A DNA stretch of 64,000 nt from Acinetobacter corruptisaponis (GCF_030053775.1 NZ_CP125669.1:1483962-1547961); one strand, 5' to 3'. Shown: positions 55,622-64,000, numbered from the stretch's first letter. A program made the numbers and translations. The notes: a model not told the origin generated them from the letters alone.

Positions 55622-56407
55622 ATGCAACTCAGTTCATGGCTTCGTCTCTTATTCGCCCTTGTCGGTTCAGTCCTGTTCATTGATGGTGCGGTGCTGATCG
55701 CATTTAAAAAAATCCATATTGGGACAGTGCTTCCACTGCTGCTTGGCCTTTTTTTCTGTCTATATGCATTCTTTTATTATCATATTGAACGTTTCTTTTT
55801 CTATCATTTCCGCCTACATTCCATTTGGCGCTTTGGCTGGTTATGCTTCTGGATTTGGTTGATTAGCTTAGGCTATTTTTTTAATTATCTGGCAGAGAAC
55901 AATGTAAAAACCCAGACCATACCACCAGTACGGGCAATTATTGTGTTGGGTAGTGGTGTTGAAAATGGGCAGCCATCCGCCACCCTTGCCAAGCGACTTG
56001 ATCGAGCTGCACCAGTGGCCCTGGCCCAACCTGATGCCAAACTGGTTTTGACAGGGGGTATTGATTTTGGAGAAATCCAAAGTGAGGCTGAGGTGATGTC
56101 CAGCTATCTACAGCAGAAGCACCATATTCCCACTTCGCAAATACTTTTGGAGGATAAGAGCACCAGCACTGAGCTGAATCTTAAAAATAGTCAGCCTTTG
56201 TTGCAGGCACAACACATTAATATCCAACAGCCAATTGCAATCGTGACCAGTGATTTCCATACACTGCGGGCGGCCGCAATTGCGCGAAAACAGGGATATC
56301 GCCATATCAGCATGCTGGGTGCCACCACCCCTTTAGCCACACGTTATAATGCATGGCTAAGGGAGTATTTTGCATACGCAAGTGGCTGGTTACTGGACGA
56401 GTATTGA
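55622..56407 (+). CDS. YdcF/ElyC/SanA-family membrane protein (DUF218)
   Basis: 261 residues. Two or three N-terminal helices (LFALVGSVLFIDGAVLIAF, VLPLLLGLFFCLYAF, then a third) precede a soluble DUF218 domain from about residue 100. It carries IIVLGSGVENG, GGIDFGEIQSEAEVMSSYL, EDKSTSTELNLKNS and VTSDFHTLRAAAIAR. E. coli ElyC of this family affects undecaprenyl-phosphate-dependent peptidoglycan synthesis. The domain faces the periplasm. The exact reaction is not known. Confidence 0.85.
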   Translation: MQLSSWLRLLFALVGSVLFIDGAVLIAFKKIHIGTVLPLLLGLFFCLYAFFYYHIERFFFYHFRLHSIWRFGWLCFWIWLISLGYFFNYLAENNVKTQTIPPVRAIIVLGSGVENGQPSATLAKRLDRAAPVALAQPDAKLVLTGGIDFGEIQSEAEVMSSYLQQKHHIPTSQILLEDKSTSTELNLKNSQPLLQAQHINIQQPIAIVTSDFHTLRAAAIARKQGYRHISMLGATTPLATRYNAWLREYFAYASGWLLDEY

Positions 56408-56436
56408 CAGGGTTATCCCTATCAGTATCTTAATGC

Positions 56437-56907
56437 TTATTGATGCAGACGAATGTCCCGAGGTAACGGCAACTTCAACTCAGCAAAAACTTCTGGGCGC
56501 TGCAAATAGATCTGATACAGAAAATTCTTAATATCCAATAATAATGAATCAGGGTTAACCAGTAGGTTATTCCCTTCAGGCGTTAGGTCTAGAGAAAGTA
56601 TGGTGTTATTTTCCTTTAAAAAAGGAATCATCTTTTCAATGAATGCCATCAAGGGCAATTCCTGAACCTCATAATTGGCCCAATTGTCCTTGATCAGTAA
56701 CCTTGCCATTCCCTTGTTCTGCCAAATGGACATCGCATGCTGCCCTGTTGGTGTTGCACATAGTGCCCAGCCCTCATGATACAGGGCAACCACATGACGC
56801 TGGACAATAATATTCTCAATGAACTGGCGATAAAGCTGTTTAGGCGGTGAATTGGATATTGTGGTTTGAGATTTCGACGCAGCCTTGCGTTGATATGGAT
56901 TTTTCAT
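56437..56907 (-). CDS. DUF2750 family protein
   Basis: 156 residues from the ATG at 56907; an upstream TTG would add five. After a basic, disordered start (KNPYQRKAASKSQTT) the DUF2750 pattern is clear: HEGWALCATPTGQHAMSIW, ARLLIKDNWANYEVQEL and PLMAFIEKMIPFLKENNTILSLDLTPEGNN. It is cytoplasmic and of unknown function. It is convergent with the YdcF-like gene. Confidence 0.75.
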   Translation of the reverse strand: MKNPYQRKAASKSQTTISNSPPKQLYRQFIENIIVQRHVVALYHEGWALCATPTGQHAMSIWQNKGMARLLIKDNWANYEVQELPLMAFIEKMIPFLKENNTILSLDLTPEGNNLLVNPDSLLLDIKNFLYQIYLQRPEVFAELKLPLPRDIRLHQ

Positions 56908-57001
56908 AATAAATGACTTCAATATTAGAATGATTATCGTGGCACATGATAAATCAAGCTTGAAGTGATTACAATGAATTGATTTTTAAGATGATGGGAT
57001 A

Positions 57002-57077
57002 TGGTGGGCGCTGACGGGATCGAACCGCCGACATTCTGCTTGTAAGGCAGACGCTCTACCAACTGAGCTAAGCGCCC
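57002..57077 (-). tRNA. tRNA-Val (anticodon TAC), gene 1
   Basis: 76 bases with encoded CCA. The acceptor stem is GGGCGCT/AGCGCCC; the anticodon loop CTTACAA gives anticodon TAC. It is identical to the Val genes at 57335 and 57766. It is the last of six genes transcribed from right to left. Confidence 0.97.
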
Positions 57078-57218
57078 TGAACAAGGATAAACAAAGCAAA
57101 GCTTTGTCTGAGTGCAAGAGAAAAATCTTTGATTTTTCTAATTAACTCTCGTTTCAGAGAAACAAGTATAAACATACTTGTTAAAACAAACATTTTCTTA
57201 AACATGGAATCAAGAAAA
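57078..57218 (-). repeat. Hairpin-rich spacer between Asp1 and Val1
   Basis: 141 bases containing several perfect inverted repeats in a row: ACAAAGC/GCTTTGT, AGAAAAATC/GATTTTTCT, GTTTC/GAAAC, ACAAGTAT/ATACTTGT and CATTTTCTT/AAGAAAATG, the last ending at the CCA side of Asp1. A GCAAG tag (57114-57118) stands between the first two. No gene is encoded. Confidence 0.7.
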
Positions 57219-57295
57219 TGGCGCAGCGGACGGGGCTCGAACCCGCGACCCTCGGCGTGACAGGCCGATATTCTAACCAACTGAACTACCGCTGC
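57219..57295 (-). tRNA. tRNA-Asp (anticodon GTC), gene 1
   Basis: 77 bases with encoded CCA. Acceptor stem GCAGCGG/CCGCTGC and anticodon loop CTGTCAC give Asp. It is identical to the Asp genes at 57543 and 57666. Confidence 0.97.
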
Positions 57296-57334
57296 ACTGC
57301 TGTACTTCTTTTCAGAAGTTAATGTCACAAATTA

Positions 57335-57410
57335 TGGTGGGCGCTGACGGGATCGAACCGCCGACATTCTGCTTGTAAGGCAGACGCTCTACCAACTGAG
57401 CTAAGCGCCC
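57335..57410 (-). tRNA. tRNA-Val (anticodon TAC), gene 2
   Basis: Identical to Val1 over the 76 bases, including CCA. A 39-bp spacer separates it from Asp1. Confidence 0.97.
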
Positions 57411-57542
57411 TGAGCGAGTAAAAAGCAACGCTTTTTACGAAGCGCAAGGTAAAAATTGATTGATAATCAATTTTTATGACGCAAGACAAACAAAGTACTT
57501 AGTCTTGTATCCTAGGATATTCTCAATCCTGCAAATTTAAAG
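57411..57542 (-). repeat. Hairpin-rich spacer between Asp2 and Val2
   Basis: 132 bases with hairpins GTAAAAAGC-AAC-GCTTTTTAC, TAAAAATTGATT-GAT-AATCAATTTTTA (12 pairs), CAAGAC/GTCTTG and the palindrome ATCCTAGGAT. GCAAG tags occur at 57444-57448 and 57481-57485. It occupies the same place in the array as the 57078 spacer, but only the plan is shared, not the bases. Confidence 0.7.
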
Positions 57543-57619
57543 TGGCGCAGCGGACGGGGCTCGAACCCGCGACCCTCGGCGTGACAGGCCGATATTCTAA
57601 CCAACTGAACTACCGCTGC
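57543..57619 (-). tRNA. tRNA-Asp (anticodon GTC), gene 2
   Basis: Same 77-base gene as Asp1, CCA encoded, 46 bp from Asp3. Confidence 0.97.
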
Positions 57620-57665
57620 ACTATATAATTTTGCAATTATGAGCTAAACGATATTAAAACTTAAG

Positions 57666-57742
57666 TGGCGCAGCGGACGGGGCTCGAACCCGCGACCCTC
57701 GGCGTGACAGGCCGATATTCTAACCAACTGAACTACCGCTGC
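57666..57742 (-). tRNA. tRNA-Asp (anticodon GTC), gene 3
   Basis: Same 77-base gene as Asp1 and Asp2, CCA encoded. It follows Val3 by 23 bp. Confidence 0.97.
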
Positions 57743-57765
57743 ACTTGAGTTTTAACGTAAAGGCT

Positions 57766-57841
57766 TGGTGGGCGCTGACGGGATCGAACCGCCGACATTC
57801 TGCTTGTAAGGCAGACGCTCTACCAACTGAGCTAAGCGCCC
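57766..57841 (-). tRNA. tRNA-Val (anticodon TAC), gene 3
   Basis: Same 76-base gene as the other Val copies. It is the first gene of the array, about 20 bases after the predicted start of transcription from the promoter at 57869-57896. Confidence 0.97.
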
Positions 57842-57868
57842 TTAACGTCTTCATCGTTTGTGAGGTGC

Positions 57869-57896
57869 ATTATAGAGAATCTTCACAGCCTGTCAA
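57869..57896 (-). promoter_or_regulatory. Consensus sigma-70 promoter of the tRNA array
   Basis: On the minus strand TTGACA (57891-57896) and TATAAT (57869-57874) are 16 bases apart, both exact consensus hexamers. The start of transcription should lie near 57862, so a 5' leader of about 20 bases precedes Val3. Confidence 0.9.
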
Positions 57897-57992
57897 ACGC
57901 TTTTCATGCTCTTTTCGGAAAAAACCGTGTGAATGATTAAAAAATAGGTCATTCTTGATAAAACACAGGATTTTCGTATTTTATTTAGGCAC

Positions 57993-58514
57993 TTATTTAC
58001 AATCTGGCTGCTTATTTTCCAATGTCTGTTCTGAAATATAAACCAGTGCATGTTCAGGAACAAGCCCGAAAAGCTCGATAATTTCATCATTCTTCATTCG
58101 GATACAGCCATGAGACATCGGAATGCCCATCGGTTCCGTATCAGGTGTTCCATGAATGTAAATATATCGTTTAAAGGTGTCACAGCCCTCCCCCTGGTTA
58201 AAACCAGCCTCCAAACCATCCAGCCATAAAATTCGCGATAAAATCCAGTCCCTTTGCGGAAACTGTTGTGCAAGCTGTTGATTGTAAATTTCACCTGTGG
58301 GCTGGCGTGCAATAAAGACTGAATGTGTTGCTGCGTCATGACCGATCTTTTGGGCAACACGATGCCAGCCTCGTGGGGTTTTACCACTATTTTCTTGTTC
58401 ACCAATCCCATTCTTGCCAGAGGAAATCAGATAAAACTTGTTATGTTTCGGCAAATGTAGAGTTTGTTGTGCCAAGTCAATCAGTATGTCTGCCTGTTCC
58501 GATGTATAGGCCAT
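57993..58514 (-). CDS. elsL: Cytoplasmic YkuD-domain enzyme, probable L,D-carboxypeptidase (ElsL/LdtK-like)
   Basis: 173 residues. The YkuD catalytic block is YIYIHGTPDTEPMGIPMSHGCIRM, with His121, His135 and the catalytic Cys137. There is no signal peptide: the chain starts MAYTSEQADILIDLAQQTL. In A. baumannii a short, unexported YkuD protein has been described as an L,D-carboxypeptidase of peptidoglycan recycling rather than a cross-linking transpeptidase. The absence of an export signal fits that, but family assignment rests on size and motif only. It lies beside the tRNA array. Confidence 0.75.
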   Translation of the reverse strand: MAYTSEQADILIDLAQQTLHLPKHNKFYLISSGKNGIGEQENSGKTPRGWHRVAQKIGHDAATHSVFIARQPTGEIYNQQLAQQFPQRDWILSRILWLDGLEAGFNQGEGCDTFKRYIYIHGTPDTEPMGIPMSHGCIRMKNDEIIELFGLVPEHALVYISEQTLENKQPDCK

Positions 58515-58657
58515 GTTTCATCTCTAGATATTTAATCGTACTGATTTATTTCAGCATAAAAATGCTGTGATTTCTGTAGTTTTGATTTTTAGAATTTATA
58601 GGCGGTTGACCAAATGATTTAGGAAAATGGTGTTTTTTTTGAATTTGCTTTATATAT

Positions 58658-58781
58658 GCAAGATATACTCTGCAAGGTTTTGCACATGAGGAATATATTC
58701 CGCAAGAGCTTCGCTTTTTTTAACTCGCCACTTGAGCGTAGCTCTCGTCTTGCGCAGCTAAAAAGCTTCGCTTTTTTTAAC
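58658..58781. repeat. GCAAG/CTTGC-tagged hairpins and an 18-bp direct repeat
   Basis: AGCTTCGCTTTTTTTAAC occurs at 58707-58724 and again at 58764-58781; the second copy covers the stop codon of the DUF454 gene and forms its terminator hairpin (AAAAAGC-GAA-GCTTTTT on the minus strand). GCAAG tags are at 58658, 58672 and 58702, CTTGC at 58749. Between them are TGCAA/TTGCA, the palindrome GGAATATATTCC and GAGC-GTA-GCTC. The same layout occurs in the tRNA spacers. No gene is encoded. Confidence 0.7.
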
Positions 58782-59142
58782 GCTGCTCAGGCTCAGGGCG
58801 TAGCCACAACCAGATCGCCACAATCAACATGGTGACATCAGTAAATACCTTGACCCAGAACGGCGCGTTGGTAAACAGCATTAAAATCCCACTAACCAGC
58901 ATCATGATACTGGCAATCCACTTGGCCTTGCGTGGCACAGTTCCATTCTCACGCCAGTTACGCAGTGTAGGGCCATATTTGGGATGGTTCAGTAACCATG
59001 CATCCATTTGCGGCCAGCCTTTTGATGCCGCCCATGCTGCCAGAATCAGGAAAACTGTTGTTGGCATACCCGGTAGAATTGCTCCAATAATTCCGAATGT
59101 GATAAAAATCACCACCAAGCTACGCCAGAACAATGTTTTCAT
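58777..59142 (-). CDS. YbaN-like DUF454 membrane protein
   Basis: 121 residues. Three or four helices: LVVIFITFGIIGAILPGMPTTVFLILAAWAASKG, then WIASIMMLVSGILMLF and VFTDVTMLIVAIWLWL. The GxLPGMPTTxFL motif is the DUF454 signature. It is a small inner-membrane protein of unknown function. Its stop codon lies inside the 18-bp repeat at 58764-58781. Confidence 0.88.
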   Translation of the reverse strand: MKTLFWRSLVVIFITFGIIGAILPGMPTTVFLILAAWAASKGWPQMDAWLLNHPKYGPTLRNWRENGTVPRKAKWIASIMMLVSGILMLFTNAPFWVKVFTDVTMLIVAIWLWLRPEPEQR

Positions 59143-59241
59143 TTAGCAATTAACCGACACGTCAATACAACCATGCTAGTATAAAGTGTTTTTATTGTTG
59201 TTTATCAAACTGAGCTTATTATTTCTCGATGATAGGTGACT

Positions 59242-60102
59242 ATGCCTGAGAAGATCGATTCACCCAGCTTTTTTGAACCTTGGTTACAGTTTAAGCACCC
59301 TATTGTTCGGCAGTTGGCCTTTTGCATTGCCAGTCCCAATATCCTGACCCAAATACCCGATGATTTAAAAATTGAAAATTATTTTGAACTTCATCCCAAT
59401 ACGGTTTGGCAAGAACACTATCAAGCTTATGAGGCTCGGTTGCAACAGTTGGATCAGCAACCCCAACCCTTAATTGACTTTATGGCACGCCTGAAAAGTA
59501 CCCGTTTAGGTTTGCGTTTTGAACACCTGCTTTGGTTCTGGCTACAGGATGATGATTATCACCCCTACCAGTTATTAGGCCACAGCATCCAGAAAATTGT
59601 GGGGGCAGTCACTCTGGGTGAGCTTGATTTCCTGTTACTCAACAAACAGACCCAGGAAATTGAGCATTGGGAAGTCGCCTTGAAATATTATTTGGGAGAG
59701 AATGAACTCAATTTATCTGAATGGTTCGGCCTAAATCGGCAAGACACACTACAGCGAAAACTACGGCACTTTACCCAACGCCAGTTTCAGTTTTCCAAGG
59801 CCAACCAGTACCAGATTCAGCGTAAATTTGCAGTCATGAAAGGACAACTGTATTTACCAGAACATCATTACGCATCACCTATTCCAACATGGATCAATAC
59901 ATCCAGACGTTTAGGTCAATGGGGAACCATAATCCCTGTACTGCCCTACTATCGCCTACAACGGCATGAATGGCTTTGCCCTGATCAGCATCCATCTTCA
60001 CAAACTGCCGAATGGTGGACCAATGGACTTTATCACAATGCAGACACTGACCCCATGGATTACATGTTCCGTCAACCTGTCCTGTTGTTTAACCCAGCTT
60101 AA
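59242..60102 (+). CDS. DUF1853 family protein, nuclease-like fold possible
   Basis: 286 residues from the ATG at 59242. DUF1853 patterns are FKHPIVRQLAFCIASPNIL, RLGLRFEHLLWFWLQ and, in the middle, GELDFLLLNKQTQEIEHWEVALKYYLG. The last resembles the D-x(n)-ExxxK core of PD-(D/E)XK nucleases, though no activity is known for the family. It is cytoplasmic. It lies divergent from the DUF454 gene. Confidence 0.8.
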   Translation: MPEKIDSPSFFEPWLQFKHPIVRQLAFCIASPNILTQIPDDLKIENYFELHPNTVWQEHYQAYEARLQQLDQQPQPLIDFMARLKSTRLGLRFEHLLWFWLQDDDYHPYQLLGHSIQKIVGAVTLGELDFLLLNKQTQEIEHWEVALKYYLGENELNLSEWFGLNRQDTLQRKLRHFTQRQFQFSKANQYQIQRKFAVMKGQLYLPEHHYASPIPTWINTSRRLGQWGTIIPVLPYYRLQRHEWLCPDQHPSSQTAEWWTNGLYHNADTDPMDYMFRQPVLLFNPA

Positions 60103-60210
60103 CCTGATCAGGTAACATTTTATAACACATCTACAATCAAACCATCATGTTCATTTTCCAGTTATTTTTTTAGCCTCTAATGACATCATAATTAAATTCA
60201 GACGGAGAAG

Positions 60211-60354
60211 ATGATGAAAAAAATTTTAGTTGCTTCTATCATGACCGCTTTTGTATTAACTGGTTGTAATACCTTTAAGGGCTTTGGGAAAGATGTTTCC
60301 AAAGCAGGTGACAAAGTAACTCAAACTGCTGAAAGAACACAGGATAAAATGTAG
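60211..60354 (+). CDS. Entericidin-like small lipoprotein, 47 aa
   Basis: A 47-residue frame starting MMKKILVASIMTAFVLTGC with a GGAG site 3 to 6 bases before the two adjacent ATGs (60211 or 60214). LTGC is a lipobox, giving a mature lipoprotein of about 29 residues (NTFKGFGKDVSKAGDKVTQTAERTQ) that is amphipathic and rich in Lys and Thr. The pattern GxGKDVxKAGDxV matches entericidin A/B, a stress-linked membrane lipoprotein family. Its own terminator follows. Confidence 0.85.
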   Translation: MMKKILVASIMTAFVLTGCNTFKGFGKDVSKAGDKVTQTAERTQDKM

Positions 60355-60375
60355 CCCCATAGAACAACGTTCACA

Positions 60376-61613
<1,238 letters not shown>

Positions 61614-61630
61614 TAGATTTTATGGTCATA

Positions 61631-61660
61631 AAAAAAGGAACTCTGATGAGTTCCTTTTTT
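61631..61660. terminator. Bidirectional terminator between dapE and the chpC-like gene
   Basis: AAAAAAGGAACTC-TGAT-GAGTTCCTTTTTT between convergent genes, one base from the minus-strand stop codon. Confidence 0.92.
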
Positions 61661-61661
61661 A

Positions 61662-62117
61662 TTAGAGACCGAGGTGGGTCTGGATATTTTGCAAATGGGG
61701 AACAAAAAATTGCTTTTCGCCCATCTTCACATACTTAAAGACCTTATTGTCATCCACGTCCCGCTCTTCATCTACAATTTCCGAGATACGCACACGGATC
61801 GACTCAGGCATTTCATTACAGACCAAGGCAAATCGCTCAGAGACATCATCGCCCTCAATGACCAAGGCCACGCCCTGCTTCTCGTTCGGGTCATTCACCG
61901 CATAAACGGGAAGCTTTAGGTCATGCCATTCAATGTGGTCAACATTGGTTTGGGTATCCATTGCTGACAACACGATATTTTGTGGTAACAGCATGGGAAC
62001 CTTTTGATGGCACTGAATAATATAGGCATCAATAAACCCTGTTGATACCGTAATTAAGTGTTGTAACTCTTGCTGGTCAATTTGTCCCAATGCCGAGTTT
62101 GCGCCTTTTTTAACCAT
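61662..62117 (-). CDS. chpC: CheW-like adaptor, ChpC type
   Basis: 151 residues forming one CheW-like domain (IDAYIIQCHQKVPMLLPQNIVLSAM, HDLKLPVYAVNDPNEKQGVALVIEG). It lies 13 bases after the hybrid kinase gene chpA on the same strand, the place that chpC holds in the Pseudomonas pil-chp cluster. CheW proteins join receptors to the kinase; ChpC is an accessory adaptor of the twitching-motility signalling system. Assignment is by position and fold, since CheW domains are poorly distinct. Confidence 0.75.
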   Translation of the reverse strand: MVKKGANSALGQIDQQELQHLITVSTGFIDAYIIQCHQKVPMLLPQNIVLSAMDTQTNVDHIEWHDLKLPVYAVNDPNEKQGVALVIEGDDVSERFALVCNEMPESIRVRISEIVDEERDVDDNKVFKYVKMGEKQFFVPHLQNIQTHLGL

Positions 62118-62130
62118 TATTCATTACCCC

Positions 62131-64000
62131 TTAGCGCACTGTAAGTAAACTTTCAATATTTTCCAGAAGCGTTTCTTCCTGGAATGGTTTACCCATATAT
62201 TGATTTACCCCCAGTGACAATGCACGTTCACGGTGCTTCTCACCTGTACGTGATGTAATCATGATGATTGGCAAGTCCCGATGTATTTCATGGTGTCGAA
62301 CAAGGTTGGTCACTTCGAAACCATCCATTCGTGGCATCTCAATATCAAGCAGCATCAAGTCTGGCTTGACTGTCTCAAGCTGCTCAATTGCATCGACACC
62401 ATCTTTGGCTGTCACCACATCATAGCCTTGACGTTCCAACAGACGTGACGTCACCTTACGTACAGTGACCGAGTCGTCCACAATCATGATCAGGCGGCGC
62501 TCATCATAACGCTGTTTGGTATAGGTCTCATCCGCCTGCTTGCTACGCGCTGTTGACTGTGCCTGACGGGCAATATTCTGACCATCCAGAATCAGGCAGA
62601 CCTGACCATCACCGAGGATGGTGGCACCCGCGATCACACCAATACTTGAGAATTGCTGACCAATCGGTTTCACCACGATCTGGCCACGAGAACCAATCAA
62701 CTGGTCTACCAGTAATGCGGTAGTCTGTCCTTGTGCGCCCTTAATCAGGAGCACAGGTAAAGAGTGAACCACACCATTCAGACGCGGGATTGGCTGTCCT
62801 GCAACAAACTCGGACAGGTAGCGCAGGCGATAACGTTCCTGGTCAATCTTGAAGTAATCTTCCTGGCTATCAAAGTATTGTTCCAACGCCATTGGCGAGA
62901 TACGCACAATACGGTCAATCTGCGCAAGTGGGAATGCAAACTGCTGGTCGCCCGCTTTTACCATCAAGGCATCACTTACTGCCACGGTTGTCGGTACGCG
63001 GATGGTAAAGGTGGTTCCCTTGCCCAGAACAGAGCTGACACTCACGTGACCACCCAAGGCCTTGATATCGCTCTGTACAACGTCCAGACCGACACCACGG
63101 CCAGAAATCTGGGTCACCTGTGCAGCAGTACTGAAACCTGGATGGAAGATAAACTGTAAAACTTCTTCCTGATCAAGTTTTTGATCCGTGGTCATCAAGC
63201 CTGTCTGGATTGCCTTGTCCTTGATGCGGTTGACATCAATCCCTTTACCATCATCACTGAATGTGACCACGATATCCGTACCCTGACGGCCAATGTCCAG
63301 AACAATATGCCCTGTTTCTGGTTTTTTAGCCTGTAAACGCTGCTCACGGTCTTCAATACCGTGGTCAATCGCGTTACGCAGCATGTGTTCAAATGGTGCA
63401 ACCAGCCTTTCAAGAATACTACGGTCCAATTCACCTTCAGTATTGTTGACCACCAGTTCAGTTGGACGATTCAGGGTGGAAGCCGTTTGGCGAACAATAC
63501 GTTGTAGACGTGGCAGCAAGCGTGAGAATGGCACCAGACGGGTACGCATCAGGCTTTCCTGAATTTCTGCCTGAATACGCGACTGCTGCAACAGCAGACC
63601 TTCAGTATCACGAATCTTCTCAGAAAGTGTGGTTTTAAAGTCAACTAAGTCCGAAGCTGATTCCGCAAGCGATTTTGACAACTGGTTCAACGATGAGTAC
63701 TGGTCCATCTCCAACGGGTCAAAATCGGCATAACGGGAATTTTCTCCACCATGTCGGGCAATGATCTGACTTTCAAGCTCACCTTCCATTCGGCGTAGCT
63801 GATCAGCCAGACGCTTGATTGCAAGTTCCATTTCCGTCAACGTACCACCCAGCTGGCCCAGGTCCATTTCAATACGTGAACGGTTGATCGCATTTTCCCC
63901 TGACAAGTCAATCATCTTCTCGATGACATCAGCAGAAACACGAATCATTTCATTGTTCTGTTCAATACGTTCTGTGGTTTCCCACTCACCCAACATGGAT
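62131..64000 (-). CDS. chpA: ChpA-type CheA/response-regulator hybrid kinase, C-terminal part
   Basis: The frame is open to the last base of the window, so the gene begins outside; about 622 residues are visible. In order: the dimerisation segment (VIEKMIDLSGENAINRSRIEM), the HATPase domain (MLRNAIDHGIEDREQR, then DDGKGIDVNRIKDKA and GRGVGLDVVQSDIKALGG), a CheW-like regulatory domain (TVAVSDALMVKAGDQQFAFPL), and a C-terminal receiver (IMIVDDSVTVRKVTSRLLERQGY, phosphoacceptor Asp in MLLDIEMPRMDGFEV). The multi-Hpt N-terminus of ChpA/PilL would be upstream. It controls type IV pilus extension and cAMP-linked signalling. chpC follows. Confidence 0.93.
   Translation of the reverse strand, partial: SMLGEWETTERIEQNNEMIRVSADVIEKMIDLSGENAINRSRIEMDLGQLGGTLTEMELAIKRLADQLRRMEGELESQIIARHGGENSRYADFDPLEMDQYSSLNQLSKSLAESASDLVDFKTTLSEKIRDTEGLLLQQSRIQAEIQESLMRTRLVPFSRLLPRLQRIVRQTASTLNRPTELVVNNTEGELDRSILERLVAPFEHMLRNAIDHGIEDREQRLQAKKPETGHIVLDIGRQGTDIVVTFSDDGKGIDVNRIKDKAIQTGLMTTDQKLDQEEVLQFIFHPGFSTAAQVTQISGRGVGLDVVQSDIKALGGHVSVSSVLGKGTTFTIRVPTTVAVSDALMVKAGDQQFAFPLAQIDRIVRISPMALEQYFDSQEDYFKIDQERYRLRYLSEFVAGQPIPRLNGVVHSLPVLLIKGAQGQTTALLVDQLIGSRGQIVVKPIGQQFSSIGVIAGATILGDGQVCLILDGQNIARQAQSTARSKQADETYTKQRYDERRLIMIVDDSVTVRKVTSRLLERQGYDVVTAKDGVDAIEQLETVKPDLMLLDIEMPRMDGFEVTNLVRHHEIHRDLPIIMITSRTGEKHRERALSLGVNQYMGKPFQEETLLENIESLLTVR

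Noticed and set aside
57068..57328. Open frame on the minus strand across the Asp1 tRNA
   Set aside because: It is made of tRNA and spacer sequence and cannot be a protein gene.
57078..57841. CRISPR array suggested by regular repeats and spacers
   Set aside because: The repeated units are complete tRNA-Val and tRNA-Asp genes with anticodons and CCA; there are no cas genes.

Overview
The window is a bacterial chromosome segment that reads as Acinetobacter. The wax ester synthase matches the A. baylyi AtfA family closely, the nitrate reductase is fused to a CysJ-like flavoprotein as in Acinetobacter, the rng-maf-mreDCB and gatCAB blocks have the gammaproteobacterial order, and composition is AT-rich between genes. 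Identifications rest on reading motifs and gene order; no database search was run.

Layout. 1-2.3 kb: the tail of an amino-acid permease, tRNA-Arg, and a modA gene cut by an IS5-family element that has no target duplication, which suggests a deletion. 2.4-6.6 kb: a single-chain assimilatory nitrate reductase. 6.7-10.7 kb: DUF1543, a PAP2 phosphatase, a porin and a CitMHS citrate-type transporter. 10.9-18.4 kb: a lipid or aromatic-aldehyde island with a coniferyl-aldehyde-dehydrogenase-type enzyme between two IS982 elements, then two tandem FadL-like outer-membrane channels. 18.4-22 kb: thrH, cysH, a structured repeat (copy A), atfA and a 57-aa gene. 22-30 kb: rng-maf-mreD-mreC-mreB opposite gatC-gatA-gatB. 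30-35 kb: a NYN/OST-HTH protein, a decayed toxin-antitoxin pair, and exported proteins of unknown role. 34-42 kb: a LysR regulator with a split chromate transporter, sbmA, the second repeat copy (B), a patatin lipoprotein, an AGCS symporter and gltS. 42-48 kb: nitroreductase, a membrane-anchored Q/H-rich protein, Bcr/CflA efflux, a YccS-type protein and a YcxB-type protein. 48-55.5 kb: an iron unit with a TonB receptor carrying an STN domain, FecR, an ECF sigma factor and a divergent PepSY/flavodoxin reductase around a Fur-like box. 55.6-64 kb: YdcF, DUF2750, a six-tRNA Val/Asp array, a cytoplasmic YkuD enzyme, DUF454, DUF1853, an entericidin-like lipoprotein, dapE, and the chpC/chpA end of a twitching-motility chemosensory cluster.

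The least explained signals are non-coding. First, two copies (20087-20356 and 37882-38163, opposite strands) of a 270-282-bp element have 19-bp terminal inverted repeats whose two ends change together, plus nested internal inverted repeats. Second, a set of GCAAG/CTTGC-tagged hairpins with mostly unrelated stems lies in the tRNA spacers and at 58658-58781. Other points of interest are a FadL paralogue with about 105 extra residues in one loop, frameshifts in both halves of a toxin-antitoxin pair, and several genes under 60 codons.
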